Assembly: GCA_003223295.1 (NCBI GenBank)
Contig: QHYM01000126.1
Location: 1-52,034 of the forward strand
DNA length: 52,034 nucleotides
Reading direction: 5' to 3'
Origin: Acidobacteriota bacterium
Lineage (GTDB): Bacteria > Acidobacteriota > Terriglobia > Acidiferrales > UBA7541
Shown here: piece after piece, positions 27,348-36,056 of the stretch
How the letters are laid out: each line of letters opens with the position of its first letter
How positions within the stretch are numbered: the first letter of the stretch is position 1
The notes under the pieces: model-generated
What the model saw: only the letters and a program-made list of their open reading frames with translations
Database searches by the model: none
What the model was told of the DNA's origin: nothing
Translations under genes and position numbers: made by a program

Positions 27348-27804
27348 AGCGCACTCACAGAGCCTCACTTTCATTCTCAGAATGAGTCATCAAAGCAAGG
27401 TTTGTTGCGTCCTGAGACGATCTCATTGTCGCGTCCGTCAGATTGGCTCGACGGGTCGTGCCTAACTGAATACAAAGCCGTACTTCTGAGGAAAAGCAAA
27501 ATCGCCCGCGATTATTGATAAAAAAGAAGATGCTGGTGCAAGCTTGTTTCACTGGCCTTAAGAGACATTCATTACCCGCGCTGCGGAGTCCAAAGTCGAA
27601 AAACTGGAGTTTCTGGCACGCGCAATGCATCTCTACCCGCAGGTCCGCGCACGCGACGGTTGAACTTCGGGAGTGATGGTGCAAAGCGGAACCGGGAAGC
27701 CACCCGAACCAGCTACGGAATTGGCTCCCCGCGGCCGTAAAGATTGACTCCCGCAACCGCCAAGTCCCCCGAGGACACACCTCAAAAGTGCGCTGCAGGT
27801 CGAG
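27348..27804. other. Intergenic region, nothing recognisable
   Basis: 457 bp with no convincing coding frame. A 141-codon minus-strand frame across most of it has ordinary composition but no family features or ribosome binding site, so it is not called. I find no strong hairpin or promoter. Confidence 0.4.
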
Positions 27805-28869
27805 ATGCGGTGCAAGCTGTCTGAAGCTAAGAATCTAAATGCTAGGCCTAGGTTTCTCAAGGCCCTCCCACCGAACGAGATTTCGGCCATCTTTCTGACC
27901 CTTGTCCTGTTTGCCTTTGCGGCGAGTGTCAACGCCCAGGAGCCAAGTGCGCTGGGAAGGGCCGGCACGATCTCAGGCACGGCGTACCTGCCCGGCAACA
28001 ATCAACCGGCCAGCCAAGTGGCGGTAAGCCTGAAATCGCACGACGCCGGAATCTTTCGCGGCGTCCTAACTGACTACGACGGCCATTTTGAGGTCACCGG
28101 GCTGCCTTCAGGCACCTATGAAATCACCATCGAAGAACAGGGGTACCAGCCTTTGCGAAGCACCGTACCGTTCGATGGGACCTCTCTCAAGCTTGAGCTT
28201 CACCTGCTCCCATTTGCACCGCCGCCAGCACCGCAGAACGCCAATACCGTCTCAGCACGGGAACTTATGATTCCCGGCAAAGCCAAAGACGAGTACAGAA
28301 AGGGATTGCTGAGTCTGGCAAAAAAGCAATTTGTACAGAGCCTGAGCCACTTTACGAGGGCCGCCCGAGCGTTCCCCGGTTACTTTGAAGCGCTCTATCA
28401 TCAAGGAGTCGTGGAGACGGACCTCGGTCATAACGAAGAAGCCATGCAGGCTTTTCAAGCGGCAGTTAATTTGAGTGGAGGACGGTACGCCAGGGCGCAG
28501 TTCGGCATTGGCTACCTCTATTATCTGCAGGGTAAGCCAGGCGACGCAGAAAGCATAACTCGGAGGGGGTTGGAGGTGGATCCGAACTCCGCCGATGGTT
28601 ACGTCATCCTGGGTATGGCGCTTTTGCGGTTGAACCGGCCAGACGAAGCGGAAAGGAGCGCTCGCGACGCCCTCCTCAGGAATCCCAAAATGGCGAACGC
28701 CTACCTTCTCCTGGCGGATACTTCTGCGCGCAAGGGAAATTATGCGGAGCAGATCAAGGATCTGGATACCTACCTGCGGCTGGATCCCACCGGCCCTGCC
28801 AGCAAACGTGCGCATGAAGTGCGGGACGTTGCGCAGAAAATGCTAAATCGAACCCAGCCACAGGATTAG
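27805..28869 (+). CDS. Secreted carboxypeptidase-regulatory-like / TPR protein
   Basis: 354 residues. A signal peptide or anchor covers SAIFLTLVLFAFAASVNAQ. Next is a carboxypeptidase regulatory-like (transthyretin-fold) domain, about 50-135: GTISGTAYLPGNNQPASQVAV, DYDGHFEVTGLPSGTYEITI. A Pro-rich linker (PFAPPPAPQ) leads to four or so TPR units (about 150-345), for example FVQSLSHFTRAARAFPGYFEALYHQG and AYLLLADTSARKGNYAEQIKD. This architecture is frequent in Acidobacteriota and is probably periplasmic, used for protein contacts. No enzymatic residues. Confidence 0.8.
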   Translation: MRCKLSEAKNLNARPRFLKALPPNEISAIFLTLVLFAFAASVNAQEPSALGRAGTISGTAYLPGNNQPASQVAVSLKSHDAGIFRGVLTDYDGHFEVTGLPSGTYEITIEEQGYQPLRSTVPFDGTSLKLELHLLPFAPPPAPQNANTVSARELMIPGKAKDEYRKGLLSLAKKQFVQSLSHFTRAARAFPGYFEALYHQGVVETDLGHNEEAMQAFQAAVNLSGGRYARAQFGIGYLYYLQGKPGDAESITRRGLEVDPNSADGYVILGMALLRLNRPDEAERSARDALLRNPKMANAYLLLADTSARKGNYAEQIKDLDTYLRLDPTGPASKRAHEVRDVAQKMLNRTQPQD

Positions 28870-29025
28870 TTCCTATGGCCCGGAGTGCGAACACTGTAGC
28901 TGGTGGTCTTCAAGTTTTAGTTTAACTTGGCGGCGCAGAGTAGCTTGCGGATTGGCTACAACACGCACCCGAACGCCTGTCCCCTTCAATTCCCTTAAAG
29001 TCAGCAGGTTAGGGGAGTAGCTGGC

Positions 29026-30375
29026 TTAGACTCTAGCTGAGGCACGTTTGCGCCAAGAAAGATAGGCAGGGACGCCGATGACAAGCAGGAAAATAGCAAC
29101 TTTGAGATTCCGGAATTGATCTGGATCGCGGAACGCGGCGTACACGGCGTTGCCAACGATCGCGGCCGCTGCCAGAACAAAGAGAATCGGCGTCCATGGG
29201 TATCCGGGAACACGGTAGGGAATGGGCCGGCTGCCATTGGCCTTGCGTATGGGAAATATTGCCGCAGCGCCCAGGCCGTAGAAAATCCACCCGATGAAAA
29301 TCACGCCTTCAATCAGTTTTTGGAACTTGCCCAATTCTCCCGCGCAAACGAGTACTGCCGACCAGACGCCTAGCGCGACAATCGCGAAAACCGGCGTACG
29401 AAACTTCACGTGCACAACAGCGAGCTTCTTGAAAAAAAGATTGTCCTGCGCCATGGCGTAAAAAACCCGCGGAGCAGTAAGGATCACGCTGTTGGCGGCG
29501 CTGAACGTGGACACAAGAATCGTGAGCGCGACAATCTTGCCCGCCCAGGGTCCCAAGACCGCGGTAACCGAAGTGGCTGCGATGGTCTCGCTGGCGGCCG
29601 TGGCCACAGGACCAAGCGCAAAGAGATAAGCAGCAATAGCAACAAGATAGAGCCCGATCAAAACAAGAGAGCCCAGCAGAAAAGCGCGCGGAAAGGCCTT
29701 CTGCGGATCGACAACTTCTCCCGCGCTGTACGTCCCGAATTGCCAGCCCTCGTAAGCCCACAAAACAGCAATCATGGCTATGCCAAAATTCGAGAGCAAA
29801 CTACCACCGTGTTGTGTAGCGCCTAGGGCCGGTATCACCTCCTTGGCGTGATGGCCCAGCGAGAGAAGCACTGCGCTCAAGATCACAATGACTCCCGCTT
29901 TAATGAGCGTGGTCCAGTTCTGTAAGTCCGAACTTTTTCGCGTGCCCCAAACGTTCACGATCGTGACGATGGCAATCACCACCACGGCCACGAACGTCTG
30001 CGCTACTGGGGAAACAGGAAATATCCTGGCAAAGTATTCGCTGAACGCACGGGCCAGCGCAGCCACGGACCCGCTGGCAATCACGAGAAACAGGCACCAG
30101 CCATACAGAAAAGCGAGCGGCCGACCGAACCCGTCGCGGATATAGCAGTAGAGCCCGCCCGCTTCCGGATTGCTCGCGGCCAACTCAGCGTAAGTAAGCG
30201 CTCCGAGGAGAGAGAGCACGCCCCCGACGATCCACACCAGCAATGCAATGCCGACCGAGCCTCCCACCTGACGCAGAATGGGGCCCGGCGTGCGAAAAAT
30301 GCCTGAGCCAATGACGGAGCCGATAAACAGAAGGAAAAGATCGCGCAGCCGAAGTGTGCGGACGAGTTCACTCAT
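29026..30375 (-). CDS. APC-superfamily amino acid permease
   Basis: 449 residues from the ATG at 30373-30375. About twelve hydrophobic helices; the first has the APC signature LFIGSVIGSGIFRTPG, and helix 2 region LVWIVGGVLSLLGALTYAELAA contains the conserved E of this family. A late segment ILTAPRVFYAMAQDNLFFKKLAVVH, then KFRTPVFAIVALGV, is typical of LAT/GABA-type permeases. It is likely to exchange amino acids or amines; the substrate is not determined. No transport partner is adjacent. Confidence 0.88.
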   Translation of the reverse strand: MSELVRTLRLRDLFLLFIGSVIGSGIFRTPGPILRQVGGSVGIALLVWIVGGVLSLLGALTYAELAASNPEAGGLYCYIRDGFGRPLAFLYGWCLFLVIASGSVAALARAFSEYFARIFPVSPVAQTFVAVVVIAIVTIVNVWGTRKSSDLQNWTTLIKAGVIVILSAVLLSLGHHAKEVIPALGATQHGGSLLSNFGIAMIAVLWAYEGWQFGTYSAGEVVDPQKAFPRAFLLGSLVLIGLYLVAIAAYLFALGPVATAASETIAATSVTAVLGPWAGKIVALTILVSTFSAANSVILTAPRVFYAMAQDNLFFKKLAVVHVKFRTPVFAIVALGVWSAVLVCAGELGKFQKLIEGVIFIGWIFYGLGAAAIFPIRKANGSRPIPYRVPGYPWTPILFVLAAAAIVGNAVYAAFRDPDQFRNLKVAIFLLVIGVPAYLSWRKRASARV

Positions 30376-30438
30376 CGGGCAGTTTGCCGCGAGTCGCGCG
30401 AGCAAGCCGCAGGCATCATAACCGGAGATTCAGGTCCG

Positions 30439-31314
30439 TCAAGGAGAACTTGGAGGGATCGAGATGGGCGCAGGCATGAAGCACAGCAAGAAGATAATCA
30501 GTGCAAGGAACGCACCGAACCGGCGTTTTGCATCCAGCGGAGCCGGATCGTAGACCGGAGGGATGCGGAGAAAGCGCATGACCAGGAGCAGAACGCCCCA
30601 AATGTACCAACCCTCCCAGAAATGAAGCCAGCCGAGGGCCATTAGCCCGATGGGCAGAGCAAAGGACAAAACGCGATGCGCTCTCACATTCACCGAACGC
30701 AGAATGTGGCCGCCATCCAGTTGCGCCACCGGCACAAGGTTGAGCGAAGTGACGAACAAAGCCACCCACGCGGCGCGGCCAATCGGCGGCAGGAGCAGCG
30801 CGCCGGGAGAAACCCCTGGATGAAAAGCCGCATCGAGAAGCCGCAGCAGGAGAGGCGTTCCGTAAATCAGTTCCGCATCCGCTGGATTTGTAAGCCCGGG
30901 CACCAGTTTGGCATGGAGCACACCGTAAACCAGCGCGGGGATCGCAAAAAGGAAACCCACGATGGGTCCCGAGGCGCCAACGTCAAACAAAGCGCGATTG
31001 GTGCGCATCGGCGAACGAATTAAGATAAACGCACCAAAGGTTCCGGCAAGGTTGGGGAAGGGAATGAAAAAGGGATAGCTGGCGCGAAGGTGATGGTAGC
31101 GGCAAGCGAAGAAATGTCCCAGTTCGTGCGCGAGCAGAATCCCGAGCAACGTGGCGGCAAACGGAAGTCCCGTGAGGAGGCCCGCAGGATTTTTGTAAAA
31201 GAGCGTGAAGGCCCGGAAAAATTCATTGATGGACACGGCCTCATTGTGCCCGTACGCCACAGCAAACTGCGTTCCGGCCACAAGGCACGTGCATAGCGTA
31301 AGGAGAAAAAGCAA
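30439..31314 (-). CDS. Site-2-protease-like M50 zinc metalloprotease, start unclear
   Basis: At least 291 residues. Zinc motif HELGH sits in LLGILLAHELGHFFAC and the third ligand region is LVPVAQLDGGHILRSV (N-x-x-P-x-A-x-LDGG type), so the intramembrane active site looks complete. Six or so hydrophobic helices follow. The only standard start in this frame is a TTG at 31312-31314, without a ribosome binding site. The frame stays open for another 54 codons upstream, to a stop at 31477, and encodes a sensible Pro-rich tail (PPPPPPPPLPENPPS) and polar linker. The true N-terminus is probably longer; see findings. Confidence 0.8.
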   Translation of the reverse strand: MLFLLTLCTCLVAGTQFAVAYGHNEAVSINEFFRAFTLFYKNPAGLLTGLPFAATLLGILLAHELGHFFACRYHHLRASYPFFIPFPNLAGTFGAFILIRSPMRTNRALFDVGASGPIVGFLFAIPALVYGVLHAKLVPGLTNPADAELIYGTPLLLRLLDAAFHPGVSPGALLLPPIGRAAWVALFVTSLNLVPVAQLDGGHILRSVNVRAHRVLSFALPIGLMALGWLHFWEGWYIWGVLLLVMRFLRIPPVYDPAPLDAKRRFGAFLALIIFLLCFMPAPISIPPSSP

Positions 31315-31546
31315 AGCTGCGAGAATCAGCGATTTCAGCGTAGGGCGAGGGGGAATCTGCGCGGAATACCATTGCTGGACAAGATCGGAACTCCAATCAA
31401 CATTTGCTGGTATCGATGACGGGGGATTCTCTGGCAGTGGCGGTGGCGGTGGCGGTGGCGGTGGGACAGGTTCACGCTACAAAGGAAACCACTGAGGATC
31501 CTAATCTCTCGGATTGCCGATTGCTTTCTGCGCTTCCAAAGAACCG

Positions 31547-31834
31547 CTACGCCGTCTTCTTGTCGTCGTCCTTGCCCTGAAGTTCCTTGCCCGGCTTGAA
31601 GCGCACAGCTTTTCCCGGCGGAATGTTGACTTCCTCGCCCGTTCGCGGATTCCGCCCAATTCCCGTCTTGCGGGGCTTCACGCTAAAAACGCCGAAGCGG
31701 CGGAGCTCGATGCGTTGACTGCGGCCAAGCGCTTGCTTCAAGGATTCAAAAATCGTTTCGACGGCTTGCTCGGCCTTCGTGCGGCTAATGTTCGTCGCGG
31801 CCACTACCGCGTTGACCAGGTCCAGCTTAATCAC
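31547..31834 (-). CDS. HU/IHF-family DNA-binding protein
   Basis: 95 residues from a GTG at 31832-31834, preceded by GGAGG at 5 nt and a good promoter. Conserved HU/IHF elements: KAEQAVETIFESLKQALGRS (helices), RIELRRFGVFSVKPRK, and the beta-arm GRNPRTGEEVNIPPGKAVRFKPGKEL with the Pro that intercalates DNA. It bends and packs DNA. HU versus IHF cannot be settled by sequence alone. The C-terminus is Lys/Asp rich. Confidence 0.95.
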   Translation of the reverse strand: MIKLDLVNAVVAATNISRTKAEQAVETIFESLKQALGRSQRIELRRFGVFSVKPRKTGIGRNPRTGEEVNIPPGKAVRFKPGKELQGKDDDKKTA

Positions 31835-31860
31835 TCGATCCTCCCGCACTTCCGAGGCAG

Positions 31861-31889
31861 ATGCTAGAGGGTGCAGGGCGGGTTGTCAA
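31861..31889 (-). promoter_or_regulatory. Sigma-70 promoter of the HU-family gene
   Basis: On the minus strand: -35 TTGACA (31884-31889), 17-bp spacer, -10 TAGCAT (31861-31866). A start site near 31854 would leave a leader of about 20 nt that holds the GGAGG. This supports the GTG at 31834 rather than a longer start at 31849. Confidence 0.75.
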
Positions 31890-31991
31890 GACGTGAGGGG
31901 TAATCTACACTGAACGTCTTTTGGCGTGGCGTGTTGCGCCGGTGAGCGGCAGTCATCGAACAAAATTTGCAATTACTTTCAGGAGGAATGG

Positions 31992-32546
31992 ATGTCCGTC
32001 AAGCCAGACCGCTGGATCCGGCGCATGTCGCTGGAGCACAAGATGATCGAGCCGTTTACGGACCGCCAGGTGCGCGAAGGAGTGATCAGTTACGGAGTGT
32101 CTTCCTACGGCTACGACATCCGCGTGGCGGAGGAGTTCCGCATTTTCACAAATGTGAACACCACTATCGTCGATCCAAAACATTTCGATCCGCGGTCGCT
32201 CGTGGAATTCAAAGGTGACGTTTGCATCATTCCTCCGAATTCTTTCGCCTTGGCCCGTTCAGTCGAATACTTCCGCATTCCGCGCAACGTGCTGACTATC
32301 TGCGTGGGCAAATCGACCTACGCGCGTTGCGGGATTATCGTCAATGTGACGCCTTTCGAGCCGGAGTGGGAAGGATTCGTGACTTTGGAAATCAGCAACA
32401 CTACCCCTCTGCCCGCGAAGATTTATGCCAACGAAGGCTTGTGCCAGGTGATTTTCTTTTTGTCGGACGAAGACTGCGAAGTCAGCTACAAGGACAAAAA
32501 AGGCAAATACCAGGCACAAGGCGGCATCGTTCTTCCGCGCGTGTAA
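31992..32546 (+). CDS. dcd: dCTP deaminase
   Basis: 184 residues from the ATG at 31992 with AGGAGG 5 nt upstream. Conserved trimeric dUTPase-like core: [42 protein letters not shown] and [21 protein letters not shown]. Glu in the segment PEWEG is the usual catalytic acid region. It deaminates dCTP to dUTP for dTTP synthesis. Whether it also hydrolyses dUTP to dUMP is not resolved here. Confidence 0.94.
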   Translation: MSVKPDRWIRRMSLEHKMIEPFTDRQVREGVISYGVSSYGYDIRVAEEFRIFTNVNTTIVDPKHFDPRSLVEFKGDVCIIPPNSFALARSVEYFRIPRNVLTICVGKSTYARCGIIVNVTPFEPEWEGFVTLEISNTTPLPAKIYANEGLCQVIFFLSDEDCEVSYKDKKGKYQAQGGIVLPRV

Positions 32547-32584
32547 GGCGCGGACGTCAACGGTATCAAACGCTTGGCTCGAGA

Positions 32585-33685
32585 ATGAAACCTTTCACCC
32601 GAGCAATCATTGGGGCTGGGCTTTCGCTGATGTTCACAGCCGCTACGAGGGCGCAGTCGAACTGGGCGGTGGCCCCCGACAACCGCGGCGCGCTTTACTT
32701 CTGCGACATCCAACGCGACAAGGTGTGGCTGTGGGAGCCGCGAGGGCTGCGCCTGCTGTTTGATCACAATCACTGTCATACCCTGGTGCTCGGCTACGAT
32801 GGCTGGGTGTACGGAGAAAATGTGGGCGGCGAATCGCGCGCGGGAGGTGTCGTCGGGGTATGGCGGCTGGCGCCTGAAGGCAAGCAGGAGTTCTTGCTGG
32901 CTCCCACTGCAAGGCCTGACCCGAGCATTTGGGTTGTGCGCGATGCCAAGGGCAACACCTATGCGTGGGAGGGGAACCCGGAGACGAAGGGCCGTTCAAG
33001 AATCCTCGAGCGCTCGCCCCAAGGGGAATTAAGAGTTCTGGCAGGTGACTTATGGGGATTTGCCGATGGGGCCGGAAACACGGCGAAGTTTGGCCAGGTG
33101 GCTGCGATGGCGGCGACCGCTGACGGGTCGCTTTATCTGGCGGACGAAGGGAGTCTTCGGTGCGTCTCCGCGGATGGAACAGTCAAAACGCTACAGCGAG
33201 ATATTTTTTCTACCGTGGTTGGAGGGCTCCCGGGAATCGGTGGCCTTTACAATCATCACATGGGCATTGCGGTGGACGACCAAAGCGTTGTCTACGTGGT
33301 GGACTATGGCCGCAACCATATCCTTCGCTGGGATGCAGCGCACGGCACGCGTGTCGTGTTCCAGTCTCGCGGAGTAGCAAACTGGCTCAGCTCCGGCGGA
33401 TGGGGTTGGCGACCAACGGGAGTGGCTGTCGAAAAAAACTCCATCCTGGTCATGGAAGATTGGGGTTTGCCGACGTTCGCGGCAGAGTTGATCGGCAATC
33501 CTCGAGTGAGCCGTGTTTTGGCGGATGGTACCGTGGTGAAGGTGACGGCAGTGTCAAATACCGTGACGCGAATCTTCGCTGCCGCGATACTCCTGGTGCT
33601 CGGCTTAGCAATGTTTGCCTGGCGCCGCAACAAAACGAGAAGAAGTTCCACTTTCGGGGGAAAAGCAAAAGGCGAACAGGCCTGA
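32585..33685 (+). CDS. Exported NHL/beta-propeller-like protein with C-terminal anchor
   Basis: 366 residues. A signal peptide (MKPFTRAIIGAGLSLMFTAA, cut near TRAQS) is followed by propeller-like blades: RGALYFCDIQRDKVWLWE, VAAMAATADGSLYLADEGSL and GIAVDDQSVVYVVDYGRNHIL resemble NHL repeats. A single transmembrane helix near the end (IFAAAILLVLGLAMFAW) followed by Arg/Lys residues anchors it to the membrane with most of the protein outside. It is 38 bp after dcd but its role is unrelated as far as I can see. It converges on the DedA-rhodanese gene, 12 bp apart. Confidence 0.75.
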   Translation: MKPFTRAIIGAGLSLMFTAATRAQSNWAVAPDNRGALYFCDIQRDKVWLWEPRGLRLLFDHNHCHTLVLGYDGWVYGENVGGESRAGGVVGVWRLAPEGKQEFLLAPTARPDPSIWVVRDAKGNTYAWEGNPETKGRSRILERSPQGELRVLAGDLWGFADGAGNTAKFGQVAAMAATADGSLYLADEGSLRCVSADGTVKTLQRDIFSTVVGGLPGIGGLYNHHMGIAVDDQSVVYVVDYGRNHILRWDAAHGTRVVFQSRGVANWLSSGGWGWRPTGVAVEKNSILVMEDWGLPTFAAELIGNPRVSRVLADGTVVKVTAVSNTVTRIFAAAILLVLGLAMFAWRRNKTRRSSTFGGKAKGEQA

Positions 33686-33697
33686 ATTCACATTGGC

Positions 33698-34639
33698 TCA
33701 CGTGGAAGCATGGCCCGCCAACGGATAGCCACGCTCGCGCCATGCATTCAGGCCGCCTTCCAACGGCCGGATGCGCTTGATTCCATTCTTTCTGAGGAGC
33801 AGCGCCACACGGGCGCTGGTAGCTTCGTTCGGTCAAGTACAGTAAAGAACCACCTCACTATCCCGCGGGAGACGGTTGCTCTTTTCCTCGAGCTCCTTGG
33901 CCTCCATGTGCAGCGCTCCGGGAATGGTCTCCGGCTCAGCTTCGAAATCCATCGAATGGCGCAGATCCACGATCGTGACCGGTTCTCCCGAATCAATTTT
34001 TTTCTTTAATTCATCCACGGTAATCCGCGCGATACGCAATTCCCGGAGGAAGCGCTGGCGGGCGACAAATTTGTAGCCGATATAGGCAGCCAGGGCGCCG
34101 GCCATCAGCACAAGAAGCCAGCCGCCAAGCGAAGCCAGACGCGCCGCAACGCGCTCAATCTCGCCGCTGAAGGCGTACCCTACTCCGAGAAAAGCGCACG
34201 CCCACAGCGCCGAACCTATGGCGTCAAACAACAAAAAGCGCCGGAAGCGCATGCGAAAGACTCCCGCAAGCGGCGGCGTAACCAGCCCAAGACCCGGCAA
34301 AAACTTCGCCAACAAGAGCGATCGCGCTCCCTGCTTGGAGAATATGCCTTCCGTCCGCCGCACGCAGGAATCCGGCTCGAGCGAAATCCGGCAGAGAAGC
34401 TGCAGAATCTTGATGCCTTTGTGGCGTCCCAGCTGAAACCAAACGGAATCCGACGTCAGCGCACCTAACACCGCGAACAAAAGTGAGGCAAAGAAATTAA
34501 GTTGTCCCGCGCCGGCAAGGGCGCCCGCAGCAAGCAGCAAAGGCATTGCGGGAATGGGAACGCCGATCTGTTCCACGAGAACCCACGCAAACAATACCGC
34601 GTGTCCATGGTGGATGAGGAAATCGAAGGCGCGATGCAT
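33698..34639 (-). CDS. DedA-rhodanese fusion, candidate selenoprotein (in-frame UGA as Sec269)
   Basis: 313 residues if the UGA at 33833-33835 is read through, 268 if it stops. Residues 1-200 are a DedA (SNARE-associated) membrane domain with EQIGVPIPAMPLLLAAGALAG and AKFLPGLGLVTPPLAGVF. Residues about 215-313 are a rhodanese domain: VTIVDLRHSMDFEAEPETIPGAL split across the domain start, then EVVLYCT, UGA, PNEATSARVALLLRKNGI, IRPLEGGLNAWRERGYPL. The UGA falls where related fusions are expected to have Cys in a YCxCPNEA loop. Cys267 is intact. The downstream frame is perfectly rhodanese-like. A SECIS-like hairpin follows. The alternatives are a nonsense mutation or a sequence error. It is last in an operon, after the nitroreductase. 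No clear ribosome binding site. Confidence 0.8.
33800..33818 (-). promoter_or_regulatory. Candidate bacterial SECIS element
   Basis: On the minus-strand mRNA, CAGCGCC (33818-33812) and GGCGCUG (33806-33800) form a perfect 7-bp stem closing the loop CGUGU. The loop begins after 21 nt from the UGA. Bacterial SECIS rules ask for an apical loop 16-37 nt after the UGA with a G among its first two bases, and both are met. It lies inside the coding sequence, as bacterial SECIS elements do. Confidence 0.6.
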
Positions 34640-34666
34640 GGTTGGGCTGGCGTCCCTGTTCTCCAG

Positions 34667-35272
34667 TCACTTGGAAGCGAAAGGAGCAGTATGCCCCCAA
34701 CTGCCCGTCATTACGAATTCGCGGATCGGCTTGCGTGTCCTTGGCGCCAATTCTGACTTTCGGAAGTCTTCCGGGAGAGTTTGCGGGTCGCCGGGATATC
34801 CGATGGCGATTGCCGAGACGGGATCCCAGCCCTCGGGAATCCCGAACTCCTTCCGGGCCTTATCATGGTAAAAGCCCGCCATCTGATGAACGAGCAATCC
34901 GCGTGAGGTAGCTTCCGCAGTCAGTTGCGCATTAGCCGCGCCGACGTCATGAACGGCCACGGGGTTCGGCGTACCATTGTGACTGAAGTTCCGGCGCGCC
35001 ACAGAAATCGCCAGCACTGGTGCGTTCTTGGCCCATTTTGCGTTGAACTCCACCAGAACGCTCAACATTTTCCTGCAATTTTCTGCATCATCCTTGGTGG
35101 CGACGAGATACGACCAGGGCTGGTCGTTATAGCTGGATGCCGCCCAGCGCGCCGCCTCGAAAAGGCTGGCGAGGACCGCTGGTTCAACGGTTTTGTCCGA
35201 GAATGCTCGCGGGCTCCAACGATTGCGGATGAGATCGTGTACGGGATAGTCCGTTACTGCTGCTTTCTGCAT
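34667..35272 (-). CDS. Nitroreductase-family flavoprotein
   Basis: 201 residues. NRWSPRAFSDKTVEP and FEAARWAASSYNDQPWSYLVA are the FMN-binding N-terminal signature; a later AHDVGAANAQLTAEATSRGL-like helix (starting VHDVGAANAQLT) and WDPVSAIAIGYPGDP complete the family fold. It reduces nitro compounds, quinones or related acceptors with NAD(P)H; the physiological substrate is unknown. The start ATG has AGAGGG 9 nt upstream. It lies between yceI and the DedA-rhodanese gene (27 bp before it), suggesting a redox-stress operon. Confidence 0.9.
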   Translation of the reverse strand: MQKAAVTDYPVHDLIRNRWSPRAFSDKTVEPAVLASLFEAARWAASSYNDQPWSYLVATKDDAENCRKMLSVLVEFNAKWAKNAPVLAISVARRNFSHNGTPNPVAVHDVGAANAQLTAEATSRGLLVHQMAGFYHDKARKEFGIPEGWDPVSAIAIGYPGDPQTLPEDFRKSELAPRTRKPIREFVMTGSWGHTAPFASK

Positions 35273-35318
35273 GCTTTTAATCCCTCTGCTTGTGACTTCT
35301 TCTTAGATGATTCCGGCA

Positions 35319-35349
35319 ACCGAGGCGGTGCATCGCGCCGCCTCCCGGT
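35319..35349. other. Intercistronic hairpin between YceI-like and nitroreductase genes
   Basis: ACCGAGGCGG pairs with CCGCCT plus CGGT, with a two-base bulge (CC), and a 9-nt loop. No T-tract follows on the minus strand, so it is more likely to protect or partly attenuate the operon transcript than to end it. Confidence 0.5.
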
Positions 35350-35376
35350 CACCTTCCGCTATTTCCAGGGAGCAAG

Positions 35377-36000
35377 CTAATCGCCGGACTTCGGCGCAGC
35401 CTTTTGAATCAGCTCCACGTCGAGCGTAATGTTCACGTCATCGCTCACCACCACGCCGCCGTTATCGAGTTTGGCGTTCCACTTCACGCCGAAGTCTTGC
35501 CGGTTGATTTTCGTGGTCGCCGTGGCCGCGACTCGCTGATTTCCCCAGGGATCCTTTACCGGAGCAGTCAGCCCATCCACGTCGAGCACTACCTCTTTGG
35601 TCGTGCCCCTGATGGTGAGGTCGCCGGTCACGCGGAGCTTTCCCGGCGCGATTTGTTCCACCTTTTTCGATTTGAAAGTTATGCTGGGGAAGTGTGCAAC
35701 GTCAAAGAAGCGTTCGCTGCGCAAATCTTTGTCGCGGTCGGGTTCGCGAGTGTCCACGGTATTCACGTCAATGCTTACTTCTATGCTGGATTTCGTAATG
35801 TCTTGATTATCGAGCACCATCGTTCCACTGAGCTTGCTGAAGGCCCCGCGCACTGTGGAAAGGCCCAGGTGACGCACCGCGAACTGCGCTGAGGAGTGCT
35901 GCGGGTCGACCTGCCAGGTGGAGTCGGCGGCCTTGGCAGGTATCAAAAGGCCCATCGCGATGCTTGAGAGTATTGTGATTCGTGAGAAGTATTTGTTCAT
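35377..36000 (-). CDS. YceI-family periplasmic lipocalin-like protein
   Basis: 207 residues. Signal peptide MNKYFSRITILSSIAMGLLI with a cut near PAKA-AD. The mature protein begins STWQVDPQHSSAQFAVRHLG, the classic YceI opening, and continues with DNQDITKSSIEVSIDVNTVDT, FDVAHFPSITFKSKKVE and DDVNITLDVELI. YceI proteins bind polyprenoid or amphiphilic molecules in the periplasm and are often stress-induced. It follows the MarR gene by 56 bp on the same strand. Confidence 0.94.
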   Translation of the reverse strand: MNKYFSRITILSSIAMGLLIPAKAADSTWQVDPQHSSAQFAVRHLGLSTVRGAFSKLSGTMVLDNQDITKSSIEVSIDVNTVDTREPDRDKDLRSERFFDVAHFPSITFKSKKVEQIAPGKLRVTGDLTIRGTTKEVVLDVDGLTAPVKDPWGNQRVAATATTKINRQDFGVKWNAKLDNGGVVVSDDVNITLDVELIQKAAPKSGD

Positions 36001-36056
36001 CTTTGGGTTTTTCCTTCCTTCATTAGTTGGAGTTTGAAACGCGAGTCCGTAAGTCG

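Noticed and set aside
27355-27780. Minus-strand frame of 141 codons in the intergenic gap
   Set aside because: No family resemblance, no ribosome binding site, irregular composition.
31436-31465. GGTGGC tandem repeat as an independent element
   Set aside because: It encodes the poly-Pro stretch in the open frame in front of the M50 protease; treated as part of that gene's N-terminus problem.
33833-33835. Plain stop codon ending a DedA protein with a truncated rhodanese tail
   Set aside because: The frame after the UGA keeps rhodanese sequence to a natural end beside the next gene, and a SECIS-like hairpin follows. A recent nonsense mutation cannot be fully excluded.
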